A DNA stretch of 64,000 bases, taken from the NCBI RefSeq assembly GCF_016908295.1, contig NZ_JAFBDO010000002.1, positions 744,001 to 808,000 of the forward strand. Reading direction: 5' to 3'. A program made the translations under genes and the position numbers. The notes under the pieces are model-generated. The model made no database searches. It saw nothing but the letters and a program-made list of their open reading frames with translations, and was not told the origin of the DNA. This stretch comes from Thalassobacillus pellis. GTDB lineage: Bacteria > Bacillota > Bacilli > Bacillales > Halobacillaceae. Shown piece after piece: positions 16,122 through 25,629 of the stretch (position 1 is the first letter of the stretch; each line of letters opens with the position of its first letter).

Positions 16122-16622
16122 TTATTGTTTATGTTTTTCGATTTGACGGATAATCTCATCGGCGACGCGCTCAATCGGTGCGGTAGCGTCGATTATAATG
16201 CCATTTTTCGGAATGTCCTCTTTGGTTCGGTGCAATCGTGCAATGAATTCCCGTTCCATTTTCTTTCCGCCCCACTCATCTTCTGGTCGCTTGTCTAGCC
16301 GCCGGTTCAATGTGTCAAGGTCTACCTCGAGTATAAACACGCCGTCAAATAGATCTATAAATTTCGAAAAATTCCTGGAACCTCCACAGAAAAATGTTAC
16401 TGTCTCATCATGACTGGCGACCAAGGCTTTCACTTTGTCGACATGCCAAATGTGATGTTCGTGCATGACGCCATCCGTACGTTCACCAGTTTCCGGATCG
16501 CCTTGATAAGCTAATTCGCGGTCACCATTAATGGCATGGTAACCGCGCTGCTGTAATTCTTTACAGACAGAAGTTTTGCCGGTGCCGGAAACGCCTTCAA
16601 TCAGATAATTCTTAATCCCCAT
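16122..16622 (-). CDS. P-loop nucleotide/small-molecule kinase
   Basis: A 166-residue AAA_18/adenylate-kinase-like protein. The Walker A motif 'GVSGTGKTS' is at residues 10-18; 'VFILEVDLDTLNRRLDKRP' and 'EREFIARLHRT' supply Walker B-like strand and lid arginines. Such proteins phosphorylate nucleosides, shikimate-like compounds or antibiotics; the substrate is unknown. The ATG at 16622 is chosen because GAAAGGAGAAAC precedes it, and an ATG 21 bp upstream has no site. Confidence 0.75.
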   Translation of the reverse strand: MGIKNYLIEGVSGTGKTSVCKELQQRGYHAINGDRELAYQGDPETGERTDGVMHEHHIWHVDKVKALVASHDETVTFFCGGSRNFSKFIDLFDGVFILEVDLDTLNRRLDKRPEDEWGGKKMEREFIARLHRTKEDIPKNGIIIDATAPIERVADEIIRQIEKHKQ

Positions 16623-16685
16623 AGCTGAGTTTCTCCTTTCCATTCGATGAGCACGATAGATTGATATAGCAGTCCCAAGTGCGTC

Positions 16686-16766
16686 TTACAAATAACCTTC
16701 TAATTTACTGTACATTTCGTATACCCTTTGACCTGCACCTTGGATAAATAACACTCTCTTTTTCAT
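16686..16766 (-). pseudogene. N-terminal stub of an alpha/beta hydrolase (RBBP9/YdeN type)
   Basis: An excellent ribosome site (AAGGAGGTACATTAG) and ATG lead into only 26 codons, 'MKKRVLFIQGAGQRVYEMYS', then TAA. This is the start of RBBP9/YdeN-like hydrolases (usual wording KKRVLFIHGGGEGAYEEDKKL), with the oxyanion histidine changed to Gln. Nothing that continues the family follows, so the gene is truncated; the remains end about 60 bp before the kinase gene. The region 16767-16954 holds no gene. Confidence 0.6.
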
Positions 16767-16954
16767 CTAATGTACCTCCTTATGTTATCTTCATTCAACG
16801 TACAGAGTGAGATACTCTACTATTGAACCTAGGACATAGTCTTCCTTTCAAATTCTTCACTTTAAGTTCCTCCTACTTACTCTACTTTAAGAATTCAAGG
16901 TTAATTGTCTAAGTCCTTTATGTATTTATACTCAAAACGATCTGTAAATGATTA

Positions 16955-17003
16955 GAAAAAAACAAAAAACCACAAACGTAAATGTTGACATTTACGTTTG
17001 TGG
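16955..17003 (-). terminator. Terminator of the ABC importer-GGT-ChrA block
   Basis: A 15-bp perfect stem (CCACAAACGTAAATG / CATTTACGTTTGTGG, 4-base loop) then TTTTTTG on the minus strand, 80 bp after the last chrA gene. Confidence 0.9.
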
Positions 17004-17083
17004 GATTTCAGTTTAACCTTACATCGACATCTTTTACCGCTGGTTCTAAAGGAATTTGGTCTCAGGAATTAATAAATGATGCA

Positions 17084-17620
17084 TCAAATATTTCCCATGA
17101 AAACCGCGCCATAAATAAGTGATCCCAAAATAACAAAAGCCGGATGTATCTTCATTTTTTCAAGGAAAATAAAACTAGCCACAATTAAAAAGCCTGTCTG
17201 TAACAACCCGATAGCCTCATAGGAAGTACTGAAAAATTGAAAAGCCATAATTCCAAGCAGTACAGCAATTGCAGGACGAATCAAATTAGTCATTGTTTTG
17301 ACTCGTGGGGAGTTTTTAAATTTAGCTAGAAGACTCAACAATAAAATCATCAATATTAAGGATGGAGCAACAGTTGCGAAGACACCTGTGACAGCTCCCC
17401 AAACCCCCGCTTGCTGGTAACCAATGAAGCCTGCCATTTTTGTTGCGATCGGTCCAGGCAAGGCATTCGCCATTGCTAACATTTCACTGAATTCCGGGAC
17501 GTTCATCCAGCCAAATCGATCGACCACTTCATTTTCTACCAGTGGGATGGACGCGGGTCCGCCCCCGTACCCTACGATGCCTGGAATGAAAAAGGCTACA
17601 AATATATCCCACAGTTTCAT
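17084..17620 (-). CDS. ywrA: Short-chain chromate transporter, second half of pair (YwrA-like)
   Basis: A 178-residue, about six-TM ChrA half-protein. The ChrA signatures are 'GIVGYGGGPASIPLVENEVV' and 'ANALPGPIATKMAGFIGY'. Short-chain ChrA proteins work as pairs of opposite topology and, in B. subtilis (ywrB/ywrA), export chromate. Its start overlaps the stop of the preceding chrA by 4 bp (ATGA), so the two are coupled. It closes an operon that also contains a gamma-glutamyltranspeptidase-like enzyme. The physiological substrate could be another oxyanion. Symbol assigned by neighbourhood; which partner corresponds to YwrA or YwrB is uncertain. Confidence 0.82.
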   Translation of the reverse strand: MKLWDIFVAFFIPGIVGYGGGPASIPLVENEVVDRFGWMNVPEFSEMLAMANALPGPIATKMAGFIGYQQAGVWGAVTGVFATVAPSLILMILLLSLLAKFKNSPRVKTMTNLIRPAIAVLLGIMAFQFFSTSYEAIGLLQTGFLIVASFIFLEKMKIHPAFVILGSLIYGAVFMGNI

Positions 17621-18189
17621 GATGATTGCTCCTGTCTATTGAGGGTCATATCTTTCTTTTTCTTTGGGCGCAGCAGGGCGTACAGAAGCAAAGCGAAAAT
17701 AATAATGCCAGGGTGAATTCCCGCCCATACAATTAACGCTAAGGAACCTGACCCTAAAAGAATGGAAACGGTCCATCCCATGCTCACCTTTGCTTTGTTG
17801 AAAAAGTCATACGTAAGTTTTGCCAGCATCACACCAACAACTGGGATAACAGCATTAGTCATACCAGCCACCCAGGGCTGATTTCGAAAGCTGTTGAGTG
17901 AAGTTATTAATACAATCATGATAACTATTGTTGGAAGGATGGTTGCGATGACAGCATTTAACATGCCAAAAATGCCGGATACCCGGTATCCGATATAGCC
18001 CGCCATTTTTGTTGCGATCGGTCCCGGAAGCGAGTTCCCAAGTGCAAGTACATCTCCAAAGTCATCATCAGTCAACCACTTGTATTTTTCCACCACCTCT
18101 TTGTGGACAAGAGGAATGGAAGAAGGTCCTCCACCATAACCAAGCATTCCGACGCGAAAAAAGGCTATAAAGAGATTCCATTGCTTCAT
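17617..18189 (-). CDS. ywrB: Short-chain chromate transporter, first half of pair (YwrB-like)
   Basis: A 190-residue ChrA half-protein with 'GMLGYGGGPSSIPLVHKEVV' and 'GNSLPGPIATKMAGYIGY', six hydrophobic segments, and a polar tail rich in Lys/Arg. It is paralogous to the next gene and overlaps it by 4 bp. The start ATG follows GAAAGGAGATGAGGGA, 36 bp after the GGT-like gene's stop. Together with ywrD-like and ywrC-like genes nearby it reproduces the B. subtilis ywr cluster, except that an ABC importer has been added. Confidence 0.82.
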   Translation of the reverse strand: MKQWNLFIAFFRVGMLGYGGGPSSIPLVHKEVVEKYKWLTDDDFGDVLALGNSLPGPIATKMAGYIGYRVSGIFGMLNAVIATILPTIVIMIVLITSLNSFRNQPWVAGMTNAVIPVVGVMLAKLTYDFFNKAKVSMGWTVSILLGSGSLALIVWAGIHPGIIIFALLLYALLRPKKKKDMTLNRQEQSS

Positions 18190-18224
18190 TCCCTCATCTC
18201 CTTTCTCAAATATCTCTTTATAAC

Positions 18225-19838
18225 CTAGTAAGCGGCAATTGTTCCATCTGTTCGAGACTCTGTCCCCCCATACAAAATACCCGTCTGAGAATCACGCCAG
18301 ATAATTTGACCTCTTCCAAATGCTCCTGTCTCTAACTGAACTTCAATAGTATGTCCTTTTCTTGCCAAAGCTTCAGCCACATGATTAGGGAAATTGGGTT
18401 CTACCCAGACAGTACGTTCTTTCATCCATTGCCACCTTGGAGAATCCAGTGCAGCCTGTGGATTCAAGTGAAAGTCAATCGTGTTCATGGCAACTTGAAC
18501 ATGACCTTGAGGCTGCATAAATCCGCCCATGACCCCAAATGGTCCGACCGGGTCGCTACCTTTTGTCAGGAATCCAGGGATGATCGTATGGTAGGATTTT
18601 TTGTTTCCATGTAACGAATTTGCATGGTCAGGGTCCAATGAAAAATTATGGCCTCGATTTTGCAAAGCAATCCCAGTTCCTGGTACAACCAATCCTGAAC
18701 CGAAACCCATGTAGTTGCTTTGAATAAATGACACCATATTCCCCTCATTATCAGCTGCAGCGAGATAAACGGTTCCACCTTTAGGAGGTGTTCCGGATTC
18801 AGGTAAACGTGCTGTGTCGCCTATTAAGCCTCTTCTTTCTTCTGCATAGCTTTCGTTAAGCAAAGCCTTCGTGCTTACATCCATAAACGATTCGTCTGCA
18901 ATATACTTTTCTCCGTCAGCAAATGCCAGCTTCATTGCCTCGATTTGTTTATGATACGTCTCAACGGATTCTTTTTCACTAATATCAAAGCCTTTTAGAA
19001 TGTTAAGAGCAGATAAAGCTACTATACCTTGTCCGTTCGGAGGAATTTCCCAAACCTGATAACCTTTGTAATCGACAGAAATCGGATCTACCCATTTCGG
19101 CTCGTAGTTGGCCAGATCTTCTTTCGTTATGTACCCACCATACTGCTTAGAGAATTGATCAATCTCCTCTGCCAACTCTCCTTGATAAAAGGCTTCTCCT
19201 TTGGTCTCTGCAATCTTTCTCAGGGTAGCAGCGTGTCCCTTTGATTTCCAGATCTCTCCGATTTGAGGTGCCTTGCCATTAGGCGCGAAGGTATGAAACC
19301 AATGAGAAAATTCTTCGCCCTCAAGCGTATTTTTGAATTTTTCAGCGGCCATCGACCAAAATTTACCGAGTACAGGTGAGACAGGATAGCCTTCTTCTGC
19401 GTATTGGATCGCAGGAGCTAGAACTTCTTCAAATGGAAGTTTGCCAAACCGGTCGGATAACTCCACCCACGCTCCTGGTGCCCCTGGTACTGTGACAGGA
19501 ACGAAACCGTATTTAGGTATTTCATCATAACCACGACTCTTTAATTTATCAATAGAAATCGATGCTGGGGCATGTCCGCTTCCGTTCAAACCGTAAAGTT
19601 TATCTTTCACCCAAACGAGCGCAAAAGCATCACTTCCAATGCCATTTGATGTCGGTTCTACCACAGTTAAAGCAGCCGCAGCAGCAATGGCCGCATCTAT
19701 GGCATTTCCTCCTTTTTGCAGCATAGTCAGTCCGGCCTGAGCGGCTAGAGGTTGAGAGGTTGCAACCATGCCGTTTTTGGCGATCGTCGTATGTCTGGGT
19801 GTTTTGTATGGATTATAGAGATTATCAAAGTGCTTCAT
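18225..19838 (-). CDS. ywrD: Gamma-glutamyltranspeptidase-like Ntn hydrolase (YwrD-like)
   Basis: A 537-residue GGT-family protein. The large-subunit part runs to about residue 355 ('KNGMVATSQPLAAQAGLTML', 'GGNAIDAAIAAAAALTVVEP', 'WEIPPNGQGIVALSAL'); autocleavage would expose T356 in 'PPKGGTVYLAAADNEGNMVS', the expected N-terminal nucleophile; 'GSGLVVPGTGIALQNRG' and 'GVMGGFMQPQGHVQV' complete the active site. No signal peptide is present, so unlike secreted Ggt it should be cytosolic and could act on imported gamma-glutamyl peptides. It lies between the importer and the ChrA pair. The ATG has AAAGGAGCATATCA upstream. Confidence 0.88.
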   Translation of the reverse strand: MKHFDNLYNPYKTPRHTTIAKNGMVATSQPLAAQAGLTMLQKGGNAIDAAIAAAAALTVVEPTSNGIGSDAFALVWVKDKLYGLNGSGHAPASISIDKLKSRGYDEIPKYGFVPVTVPGAPGAWVELSDRFGKLPFEEVLAPAIQYAEEGYPVSPVLGKFWSMAAEKFKNTLEGEEFSHWFHTFAPNGKAPQIGEIWKSKGHAATLRKIAETKGEAFYQGELAEEIDQFSKQYGGYITKEDLANYEPKWVDPISVDYKGYQVWEIPPNGQGIVALSALNILKGFDISEKESVETYHKQIEAMKLAFADGEKYIADESFMDVSTKALLNESYAEERRGLIGDTARLPESGTPPKGGTVYLAAADNEGNMVSFIQSNYMGFGSGLVVPGTGIALQNRGHNFSLDPDHANSLHGNKKSYHTIIPGFLTKGSDPVGPFGVMGGFMQPQGHVQVAMNTIDFHLNPQAALDSPRWQWMKERTVWVEPNFPNHVAEALARKGHTIEVQLETGAFGRGQIIWRDSQTGILYGGTESRTDGTIAAY

Positions 19839-20009
19839 TGATATGCTCCTTTCGTATCAAATTCATTCTATTTAAGTCCCTTTGGTATACTAGCTCCTAT
19901 GCTTACACCTTCCATATATTCCATTGATTACCTTAATGAAGGAAGGCGTTTTATTTAGCTAGTTGGCAAGAGCTCCTTGGTGTCCTACAAACGCTTGTAA
20001 CTGGGTTAA

Positions 20010-20984
20010 TCATACCTCATGACACGCTACAAAATGACCATTCTCTACTTGTCGCCATACAGGTTTTTCCTCACGACAGCGTGTATGAGCAAGCGGGCAG
20101 CGTGTATGAAAAGGACAACCACTCGGATAATTGGCGGCGTTAGGCAGTTCTCCTTTCAAATGAATGCGTTCCTTTTTACGTCCTACCACAGGTCTAGGAA
20201 TGGCAGACAAGAGTGCTTGTGTATAAGGGTGGAGTGGGTTCGAAAACAATTGCTCAGCTGGAGCAAGCTCAGCAGTTGCGCCTAAATACATGACTAAGAC
20301 GCGGTCTGATATATGTTTTACCACGCCAAGGTCATGGGATATAAATAAATAGGTAAGCTGATGAGATTGTTGAAGTTCTTTCAAGAGCTGAATGATTTGT
20401 GCTTGTACTGACACATCCAATGCTGATACGGCCTCATCACACACTATTAATGACGGATTCAAAGAAACTGCTCGAGCAATTCCTATTCGCTGTCTTTGGC
20501 CTCCACTGAATTCGTGCGGATAGCGTTCAGCGTGCTCTTCCTTTAATCCGACTTCAACGAGGAGTTCTTTCACTCTTTGTTTTCGTTCGGTTTTGCTTAA
20601 ATTTGTATGAATAATAAAAGCTTCCTCCAGAGCATCTCCAATCCGCTGCCTAGGATTCAAAGAAGCGTATGGGTCCTGGAAAATCATTTGCATTTCTTTT
20701 TTATATTTTTTCAATTGGCGTTCAGACAAACCACCTATTTCTACTCCCCGGAATTTGATAGAGCCATCTGTCAGGCTCTCCAGGCCAAGAATGGTACGCC
20801 CAAATGTAGACTTCCCACAACCGGACTCTCCAACGATTCCTAATGTTTCTCCTTCCATTACATCTACAGAAACATTTTCAACTGCCTGAACGTTAGCAAC
20901 AGTCCGTTTTAGAAAGCCGCTTTTAACTGGAAAATATTTCTTCACTTGATCGACTTCAAGAATAGGCTTTGTGTTTGGAATCAT
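20010..20984 (-). CDS. Peptide/glutathione ABC transporter ATPase (DppF type)
   Basis: A 324-residue ATPase of the oligopeptide family: Walker A 'GESGCGKST', 'FQDPYASLNPRQRIGDALEE', signature 'FSGGQRQRIGIARA', Walker B 'PSLIVCDEAVSALDVSVQA', and the C-terminal oligo_HPY region with 'CPFHTRCPLAHTRC', Cys residues found in many DppF/OppF proteins. It overlaps the upstream DppD-type gene by 29 bp, and its ATG has AGGAGGTACCGTTAA. With DppD-type ATPase, two permeases and a binding lipoprotein it completes a type I importer. The 170 bp to the GGT-like gene contain no terminator. Confidence 0.92.
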   Translation of the reverse strand: MIPNTKPILEVDQVKKYFPVKSGFLKRTVANVQAVENVSVDVMEGETLGIVGESGCGKSTFGRTILGLESLTDGSIKFRGVEIGGLSERQLKKYKKEMQMIFQDPYASLNPRQRIGDALEEAFIIHTNLSKTERKQRVKELLVEVGLKEEHAERYPHEFSGGQRQRIGIARAVSLNPSLIVCDEAVSALDVSVQAQIIQLLKELQQSHQLTYLFISHDLGVVKHISDRVLVMYLGATAELAPAEQLFSNPLHPYTQALLSAIPRPVVGRKKERIHLKGELPNAANYPSGCPFHTRCPLAHTRCREEKPVWRQVENGHFVACHEV

Positions 20985-21957
20985 TTAACGGTACCTCCTC
21001 ATGCAGCCAGCATTTCGATTGATGTTGATCTGTAATAGGAAAAGGAGGAGGGTCTTCCTTCCTGCATTTATCCATGGCATAGGGGCATCTTGGATGGAAA
21101 CGACAGCCAGCAATCATCTCATTCAAGTTCGGTAGTGTGCCAGGAATTGCTTCCAGACTTTGATTTTCATCATCAACATTTGGAACCGAAGCAAGCAGAC
21201 CCTTGGTGTACGGATGTTTAGGATTTTCAAAGATTTCTTCTACGTTACCTGTTTCCACGACATTCCCCGCATACATGACCATTACACGATCAGCGACTTC
21301 TGCAACAACACCCATATCATGGGTAACCATGATAACGCCCATCCCCATTTTTTCTTTTAAGTCATCGATTAAATCCAATATTTGTGCTTGGATTGTGACA
21401 TCGAGTGCTGTCGTTGGCTCATCAGCAATTAATAAGGAGGGGTTACAAGCAAGGCTAATCGCAATCATAACCCGCTGTCTCATCCCACCGCTCAGCTCAT
21501 GGGGATATTTTTTCAATGTTTTTTCTGGATTGGATAATCCGACTTGTGTAAGAAGTTCAATCGCGCGCTTTCTTTTTTCATTTTTTGCTAGATTTGTATG
21601 AAGGTTTAAGGGTTCCATAATTTGATAACCTACCGTGAAAACAGGGTTCAACGCTGTCATCGGCTCCTGAAAAATCATAGAAATATCATTGCCTCGATGC
21701 TTTCTCATCTCTTCTTCATTTTTCTTTGTTAATTCTTGACCTTGAAACGTAATGGATCCTTGCGATATTTCGCCATTATCAGGAAGCAATCGCATGATAG
21801 ACAGGGTGGTGATACTTTTTCCACACCCCGATTCACCCACGATACATAATGTTTCTCCTTTATCCACGGAAAATGACACTCCCCGTACAGCCTGGATTTT
21901 CTCCTTGGCTGTACGGAAGGAAGTCACTAAGTTGTTGACGTTCAATAGTGTTTCCAT
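20956..21957 (-). CDS. Peptide/glutathione ABC transporter ATPase (DppD type)
   Basis: A 333-residue ATPase: Walker A 'GESGCGKSITTLSIMRLL', 'FQEPMTALNPVFTVGYQI', signature 'LSGGMRQRVMIAISLACNP', Walker B 'LLIADEPTTALDVTIQA', and the C-terminal 'GCRFHPRCPYAMDKC'. The start ATG is 9 bp after the binding-protein stop. DppD and DppF act as an asymmetric pair. Confidence 0.92.
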   Translation of the reverse strand: METLLNVNNLVTSFRTAKEKIQAVRGVSFSVDKGETLCIVGESGCGKSITTLSIMRLLPDNGEISQGSITFQGQELTKKNEEEMRKHRGNDISMIFQEPMTALNPVFTVGYQIMEPLNLHTNLAKNEKRKRAIELLTQVGLSNPEKTLKKYPHELSGGMRQRVMIAISLACNPSLLIADEPTTALDVTIQAQILDLIDDLKEKMGMGVIMVTHDMGVVAEVADRVMVMYAGNVVETGNVEEIFENPKHPYTKGLLASVPNVDDENQSLEAIPGTLPNLNEMIAGCRFHPRCPYAMDKCRKEDPPPFPITDQHQSKCWLHEEVPLNDSKHKAYS

Positions 21958-21965
21958 AACTCAAC

Positions 21966-23513
21966 CTACTCTCTGCTTACGTTGTAAAGGGACCATTGGC
22001 CAGTTGGATCAAGTTCCAATCCTTTGACTGATTTGTCATATGCTGCAGTGACAATACCGTGATGCATAGGAATCCAGACAGCATCATTAATGGCCATGAT
22101 GTTTGCTTCATGCAGCTTCTGTTTACGAACTTCTTGGTCAACGGTCACACGGGATGCATCAACCAATTTGTCGAACTCAGGATTATCATAAGCCATCCGG
22201 TTAGAGGAACCAATGTTATCAGAGTGTAAATTTGGATAAAGCAACTCACTGCCATCAGCTGTACTGTTTGACCATCCAAGGAAAGTCATTTCAAAATTAC
22301 CTTCTGCCGTTGTATCCAGGAACGTACCCCATTCCATCGTCTCGATGCTTACCTTAAACCCAGCTTCTGTCAGTTGAGCCTGTACGATTTCCGCCATCTT
22401 CATATAACTTTCACGGTTGGCTGCCAGCAATGTGATCTCTTGCCCTTCGAAACCATGTTCCTCAATCAATTGCTTCGCTTTTTCAGGGTCGTAGGAGTAG
22501 CCTTCTTCGGAAGCTGCTTCATCATATCCAAAAACTTTTGGCCCGATAATGCTATTGTTCTTTACCCCAAGACCATTTAATTGCTTCACGTAAGCTTCCC
22601 TATCAATCGCATACGATACAGCTTTACGGAAATTGATGTCATTGAATGGTTCTTTGTTCATATTGAAGCCTAAGTAGTAAACCGGCGTTCCTTCTTTCTT
22701 TTGAACCTCTACATTTTTCATCGATTTTATCCGTGGAAGTTGCGCGGAAGGAATGGCATCAATAAATTGAACTTCCCCAGTTTGAAGCATCGATACAGCC
22801 GTTGAATATTCTGGCACGACTTTCATGGTGACGCTCTCTAATTCAGGAGCACCTTTCCAGTAATCCTCGTTTTTCTTAAGGGAAACGTGATCCCCTTGCA
22901 CCCATTCTTCAAAAACAAAAGGCCCGGTACCCACTGGGTTTTGGTTCAAATCACCAGCTTTATCCGCTTTAGGACTTACAATAGAAGCGTTGGTATGAGA
23001 CAGTGCTGCAAGTAATGGACCATAGGGTTCTTTTGTTTTAATGACGACCGTATATTCATCTTTTACTTCAATCGATTCGACTGGTTCCAGCAGCGAAGCA
23101 CGGGGAGCAGCTCGTTCTTCATCCATAAACTGTTCAAACGTATATTTCACTGCTTCAGCGTTAAAAGGAGTTCCATCATGAAACGTAATATCTTCTTTTA
23201 ACTTAATAACCCATGTACGGTCATCAGGGTTTTCATATGACTCAGCTAAATGAGGCTTTATTTCCATCGTATTTGGGTCACGAATGAAAAGCGTTTCATA
23301 GATTTGTTCAATCACGGCAGAGGAAACAGAATCATTGGTATCAATCGGGGACAGTCCGACTGCATCAGAGGTAGTCGCATAAGTCAGTTCCTGCGGAGCA
23401 TTGGAATCATTTCCACCACTATTAGAATTGCCACTTGATTCACTGCTGCAACCTGCTAAAGCAACCAAAATCAATACGAACAATGAAATTCCGAGCAAGC
23501 GATATTTTTTCAA
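21966..23513 (-). CDS. Solute-binding lipoprotein of dipeptide/glutathione ABC importer
   Basis: A 515-residue SBP_bac_5 family protein. The TTG at 23513 is preferred to an ATG 6 bp upstream, because AGGAGGA abuts that ATG but is correctly spaced from TTG. The signal peptide ends in the lipobox 'VALAGC' (Cys22), so the protein is membrane anchored outside the cell. Family segments include 'FHDGTPFNAEAVKYTFEQF', 'NPVGTGPFVFEEWVQGD' and 'NFRKAVSYAIDREAYV'. Overall it resembles GsiB/DppA proteins that bind glutathione or dipeptides. A GGT-like gene in the operon favours a gamma-glutamyl substrate; nickel or haem binders share this fold. Confidence 0.88.
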   Translation of the reverse strand: MKKYRLLGISLFVLILVALAGCSSESSGNSNSGGNDSNAPQELTYATTSDAVGLSPIDTNDSVSSAVIEQIYETLFIRDPNTMEIKPHLAESYENPDDRTWVIKLKEDITFHDGTPFNAEAVKYTFEQFMDEERAAPRASLLEPVESIEVKDEYTVVIKTKEPYGPLLAALSHTNASIVSPKADKAGDLNQNPVGTGPFVFEEWVQGDHVSLKKNEDYWKGAPELESVTMKVVPEYSTAVSMLQTGEVQFIDAIPSAQLPRIKSMKNVEVQKKEGTPVYYLGFNMNKEPFNDINFRKAVSYAIDREAYVKQLNGLGVKNNSIIGPKVFGYDEAASEEGYSYDPEKAKQLIEEHGFEGQEITLLAANRESYMKMAEIVQAQLTEAGFKVSIETMEWGTFLDTTAEGNFEMTFLGWSNSTADGSELLYPNLHSDNIGSSNRMAYDNPEFDKLVDASRVTVDQEVRKQKLHEANIMAINDAVWIPMHHGIVTAAYDKSVKGLELDPTGQWSLYNVSRE

Positions 23514-23528
23514 TGTCATTCCTCCTAA

Positions 23529-24437
23529 TTAATAATCTAAATCCATATTGGGATCAAGCGCATCTCTCAAACCATCTCCCACTACGTTAAAAGCAAATAC
23601 GACCAGCATAATGGCAATTCCAGGTACGATCGTAAGGTGAGGAGATGTGAACATATAAACTTGTCCAGCTGCAATCATGGCTCCCCACTCCGCTGTAGGT
23701 GGCTGTGCACCTAAACCTAAGAAACTCAGGGCAGCTGTCGAAAGGATAGCCGTAGCCATACGCATCGTAGCAAAAACAATAATTGGTGCGGTGCAATTCG
23801 GAAGGATGTGTTTGACAAGTATCCTGAAGTTGCTCGCACCGAGTGACTTCATCGCCATTATGTACTCTTGTTTTTTAATCGATAGAACGCTCCCCCGCAC
23901 GATTCTTGCACATGTTGGAATTGACCAGATACTGATTGCAATAACGACATTGACCAAACTTGTCCCTAACATTGCAATAATCAGCATAGCGAGTAAGATT
24001 CCGGGAAAAGCAAAAAGTAAATCGACTAACCTCATAATGATTCCATCGAGCTTTTTAAAATACCCGGAGATTAATCCAAGCGTAATGCCGCCGATGAGAC
24101 CCAAACTTACAGAGCCAATCCCTACCAGCAAGGAGATGCGTGCTCCGAACACCAGTCGCGACCAAACATCTCGGCCGTAATTATCAGTTCCTAACCAGTG
24201 GCCTTCCGCTCCTATCCCAAGTTCAGCATTTGTTAAATCTTGCTTTATCGGATCATAGGGTGCAAATAAAGGTGCGAATACAGCAAGAATAATTTGAACA
24301 AAAATAATAATTAAACCAAACAAAGCTAACTTATTTTTTACCAATCGCTTCATCGTTTTGACCGCTATCTTTTCTTTTTTACTTTGCTTCTTTTGTGTAA
24401 CGACTTGTTGACGCGCTAAATTACTTGAACCTGCCAA
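23529..24437 (-). CDS. ABC importer permease (DppC/GsiD type)
   Basis: A 302-residue permease with an N-terminal cytosolic stretch, OppC-N domain ('NKLALFGLIIIFVQIILAVF') and about six TM helices; the EAA loop is 'MAMKSLGASNFRILVKHILP'. The conserved extracellular 'GTDNYGRDVWSRLVFGARIS' is present. It pairs with the following DppB-type permease 20 bp upstream and precedes the binding-protein gene. Confidence 0.92.
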   Translation of the reverse strand: MAGSSNLARQQVVTQKKQSKKEKIAVKTMKRLVKNKLALFGLIIIFVQIILAVFAPLFAPYDPIKQDLTNAELGIGAEGHWLGTDNYGRDVWSRLVFGARISLLVGIGSVSLGLIGGITLGLISGYFKKLDGIIMRLVDLLFAFPGILLAMLIIAMLGTSLVNVVIAISIWSIPTCARIVRGSVLSIKKQEYIMAMKSLGASNFRILVKHILPNCTAPIIVFATMRMATAILSTAALSFLGLGAQPPTAEWGAMIAAGQVYMFTSPHLTIVPGIAIMLVVFAFNVVGDGLRDALDPNMDLDY

Positions 24438-24456
24438 AGTATTCCCTCCCTTCTCT

Positions 24457-25398
24457 TTAGTCGTAACTGATTCTCGGATCTATAAAAGCGTAAATAATAT
24501 CTACTAACAAATTGACTACCACAAACAGGGTGGCCACCAACAAGACAGTACCTTGTACGACGGGGAAATCCCTGGCAGCAATTGCATCAATCATCAGACG
24601 CCCTACACCATTAATAGCGAAGACCTGCTCCGTGATGATTGTGCCTCCTAGAAGAAAGCCAAAGTTTAACCCGATGACCGTAATGACAGGAATCATCGCG
24701 TTTCTTAGCGCATGGATCCATACCACAGCATTTCTCTTTACTCCTTTTGCTTTTGCTGTTCTGATGTAGTCCGCTCGTATGACTTCCAGCATCGCCGACC
24801 GGCTCATCCTTGCAATCATCGCAGCTGATGCTGTTCCAAGCGTAATTGCCGGGAGTATTAATTGTTTCATCCCTTCCATTGTCCAAAACGGAGCATTGAG
24901 CCCTCCGACAGGCAGCCATTGAAGCTGCACAGAAAAAATAAGTATCAGCATCGCACCTAGCCAGAAGTTCGGAATCGAAATGCCTGCAAGTGCAATCGTT
25001 GTACTGGAAACATCAAACCAGGAATTCTGTTTGATCGCTGATATGATTCCAGCAGGTACGCCGATTAATATAGCTACCACCATGCTTGCTATGGCCAGAT
25101 TTAACGTCTGGGGAAAACGAATTGCAATGGCTTCTGATACAGATTGATTATTTTGGAAAGAGTAACCAAGATCTCCTTGGACTACTCCTCGTATGTAATC
25201 AAAGTATTGGATCAGTACCGGATCATTCAATCCTAATTCAGCCCTTATCGCCGCTAAGTCTGATTCTGTTGCTGTTGGTCCACCTATGATTGTAGCTGGG
25301 TCACCAGGAGCCAAGTGCATACTCATAAACACAAGAAATGATATTCCAAACAAAAGCAATACCAACTGCAATAGCCTGTTAACAATTAAACCAACCAT
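24457..25398 (-). CDS. ABC importer permease (DppB/GsiC type)
   Basis: A 313-residue permease and the first gene of the block. The start is the ATG at 25398 behind GGAGGGAAGAA; a longer in-frame extension has no site and is not family-like. Motifs: 'FGISFLVFMSMHLAPGDPAT', 'YIRTAKAKGVKRNAVVWIHA' (EAA loop) and 'GLNFGFLLGGTIITEQVFAI'. Six TM helices. The 314-bp gap to the divergent AsnC regulator carries the promoter of both. Confidence 0.92.
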   Translation of the reverse strand: MVGLIVNRLLQLVLLLFGISFLVFMSMHLAPGDPATIIGGPTATESDLAAIRAELGLNDPVLIQYFDYIRGVVQGDLGYSFQNNQSVSEAIAIRFPQTLNLAIASMVVAILIGVPAGIISAIKQNSWFDVSSTTIALAGISIPNFWLGAMLILIFSVQLQWLPVGGLNAPFWTMEGMKQLILPAITLGTASAAMIARMSRSAMLEVIRADYIRTAKAKGVKRNAVVWIHALRNAMIPVITVIGLNFGFLLGGTIITEQVFAINGVGRLMIDAIAARDFPVVQGTVLLVATLFVVVNLLVDIIYAFIDPRISYD

Positions 25399-25541
25399 TT
25401 CTTCCCTCCTTAACAAAAGAAAACACTTCATCATGTTTTCTCGAAATTTTAAGTCGAAAACACAACTATCTCCCAAGAATAAATTTCGAAAGTTAACCAT
25501 AATCAACTTTTTAATTAACAAAAGATATTGTGTTGCAGATA

Positions 25542-25547
25542 ATTATA
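25542..25547 (-). promoter_or_regulatory. Probable -10 box of the importer operon
   Basis: TATAAT on the minus strand about 145 bp upstream of the first permease; the -35 region is poor, as expected if an activator or derepression by the adjacent Lrp-type regulator is needed. The surrounding 100 bp are strongly AT-rich with oppositely facing promoters. Nothing else is visible in 25399-25712. Confidence 0.35.
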
Positions 25548-25629
25548 TTGTACAATTCAGAAAATTAAAACCCTTAAGTGACAAAAAGTTCAAATTTTCT
25601 TTCTTTTCTATCAATAATGCTGTCGTTGT

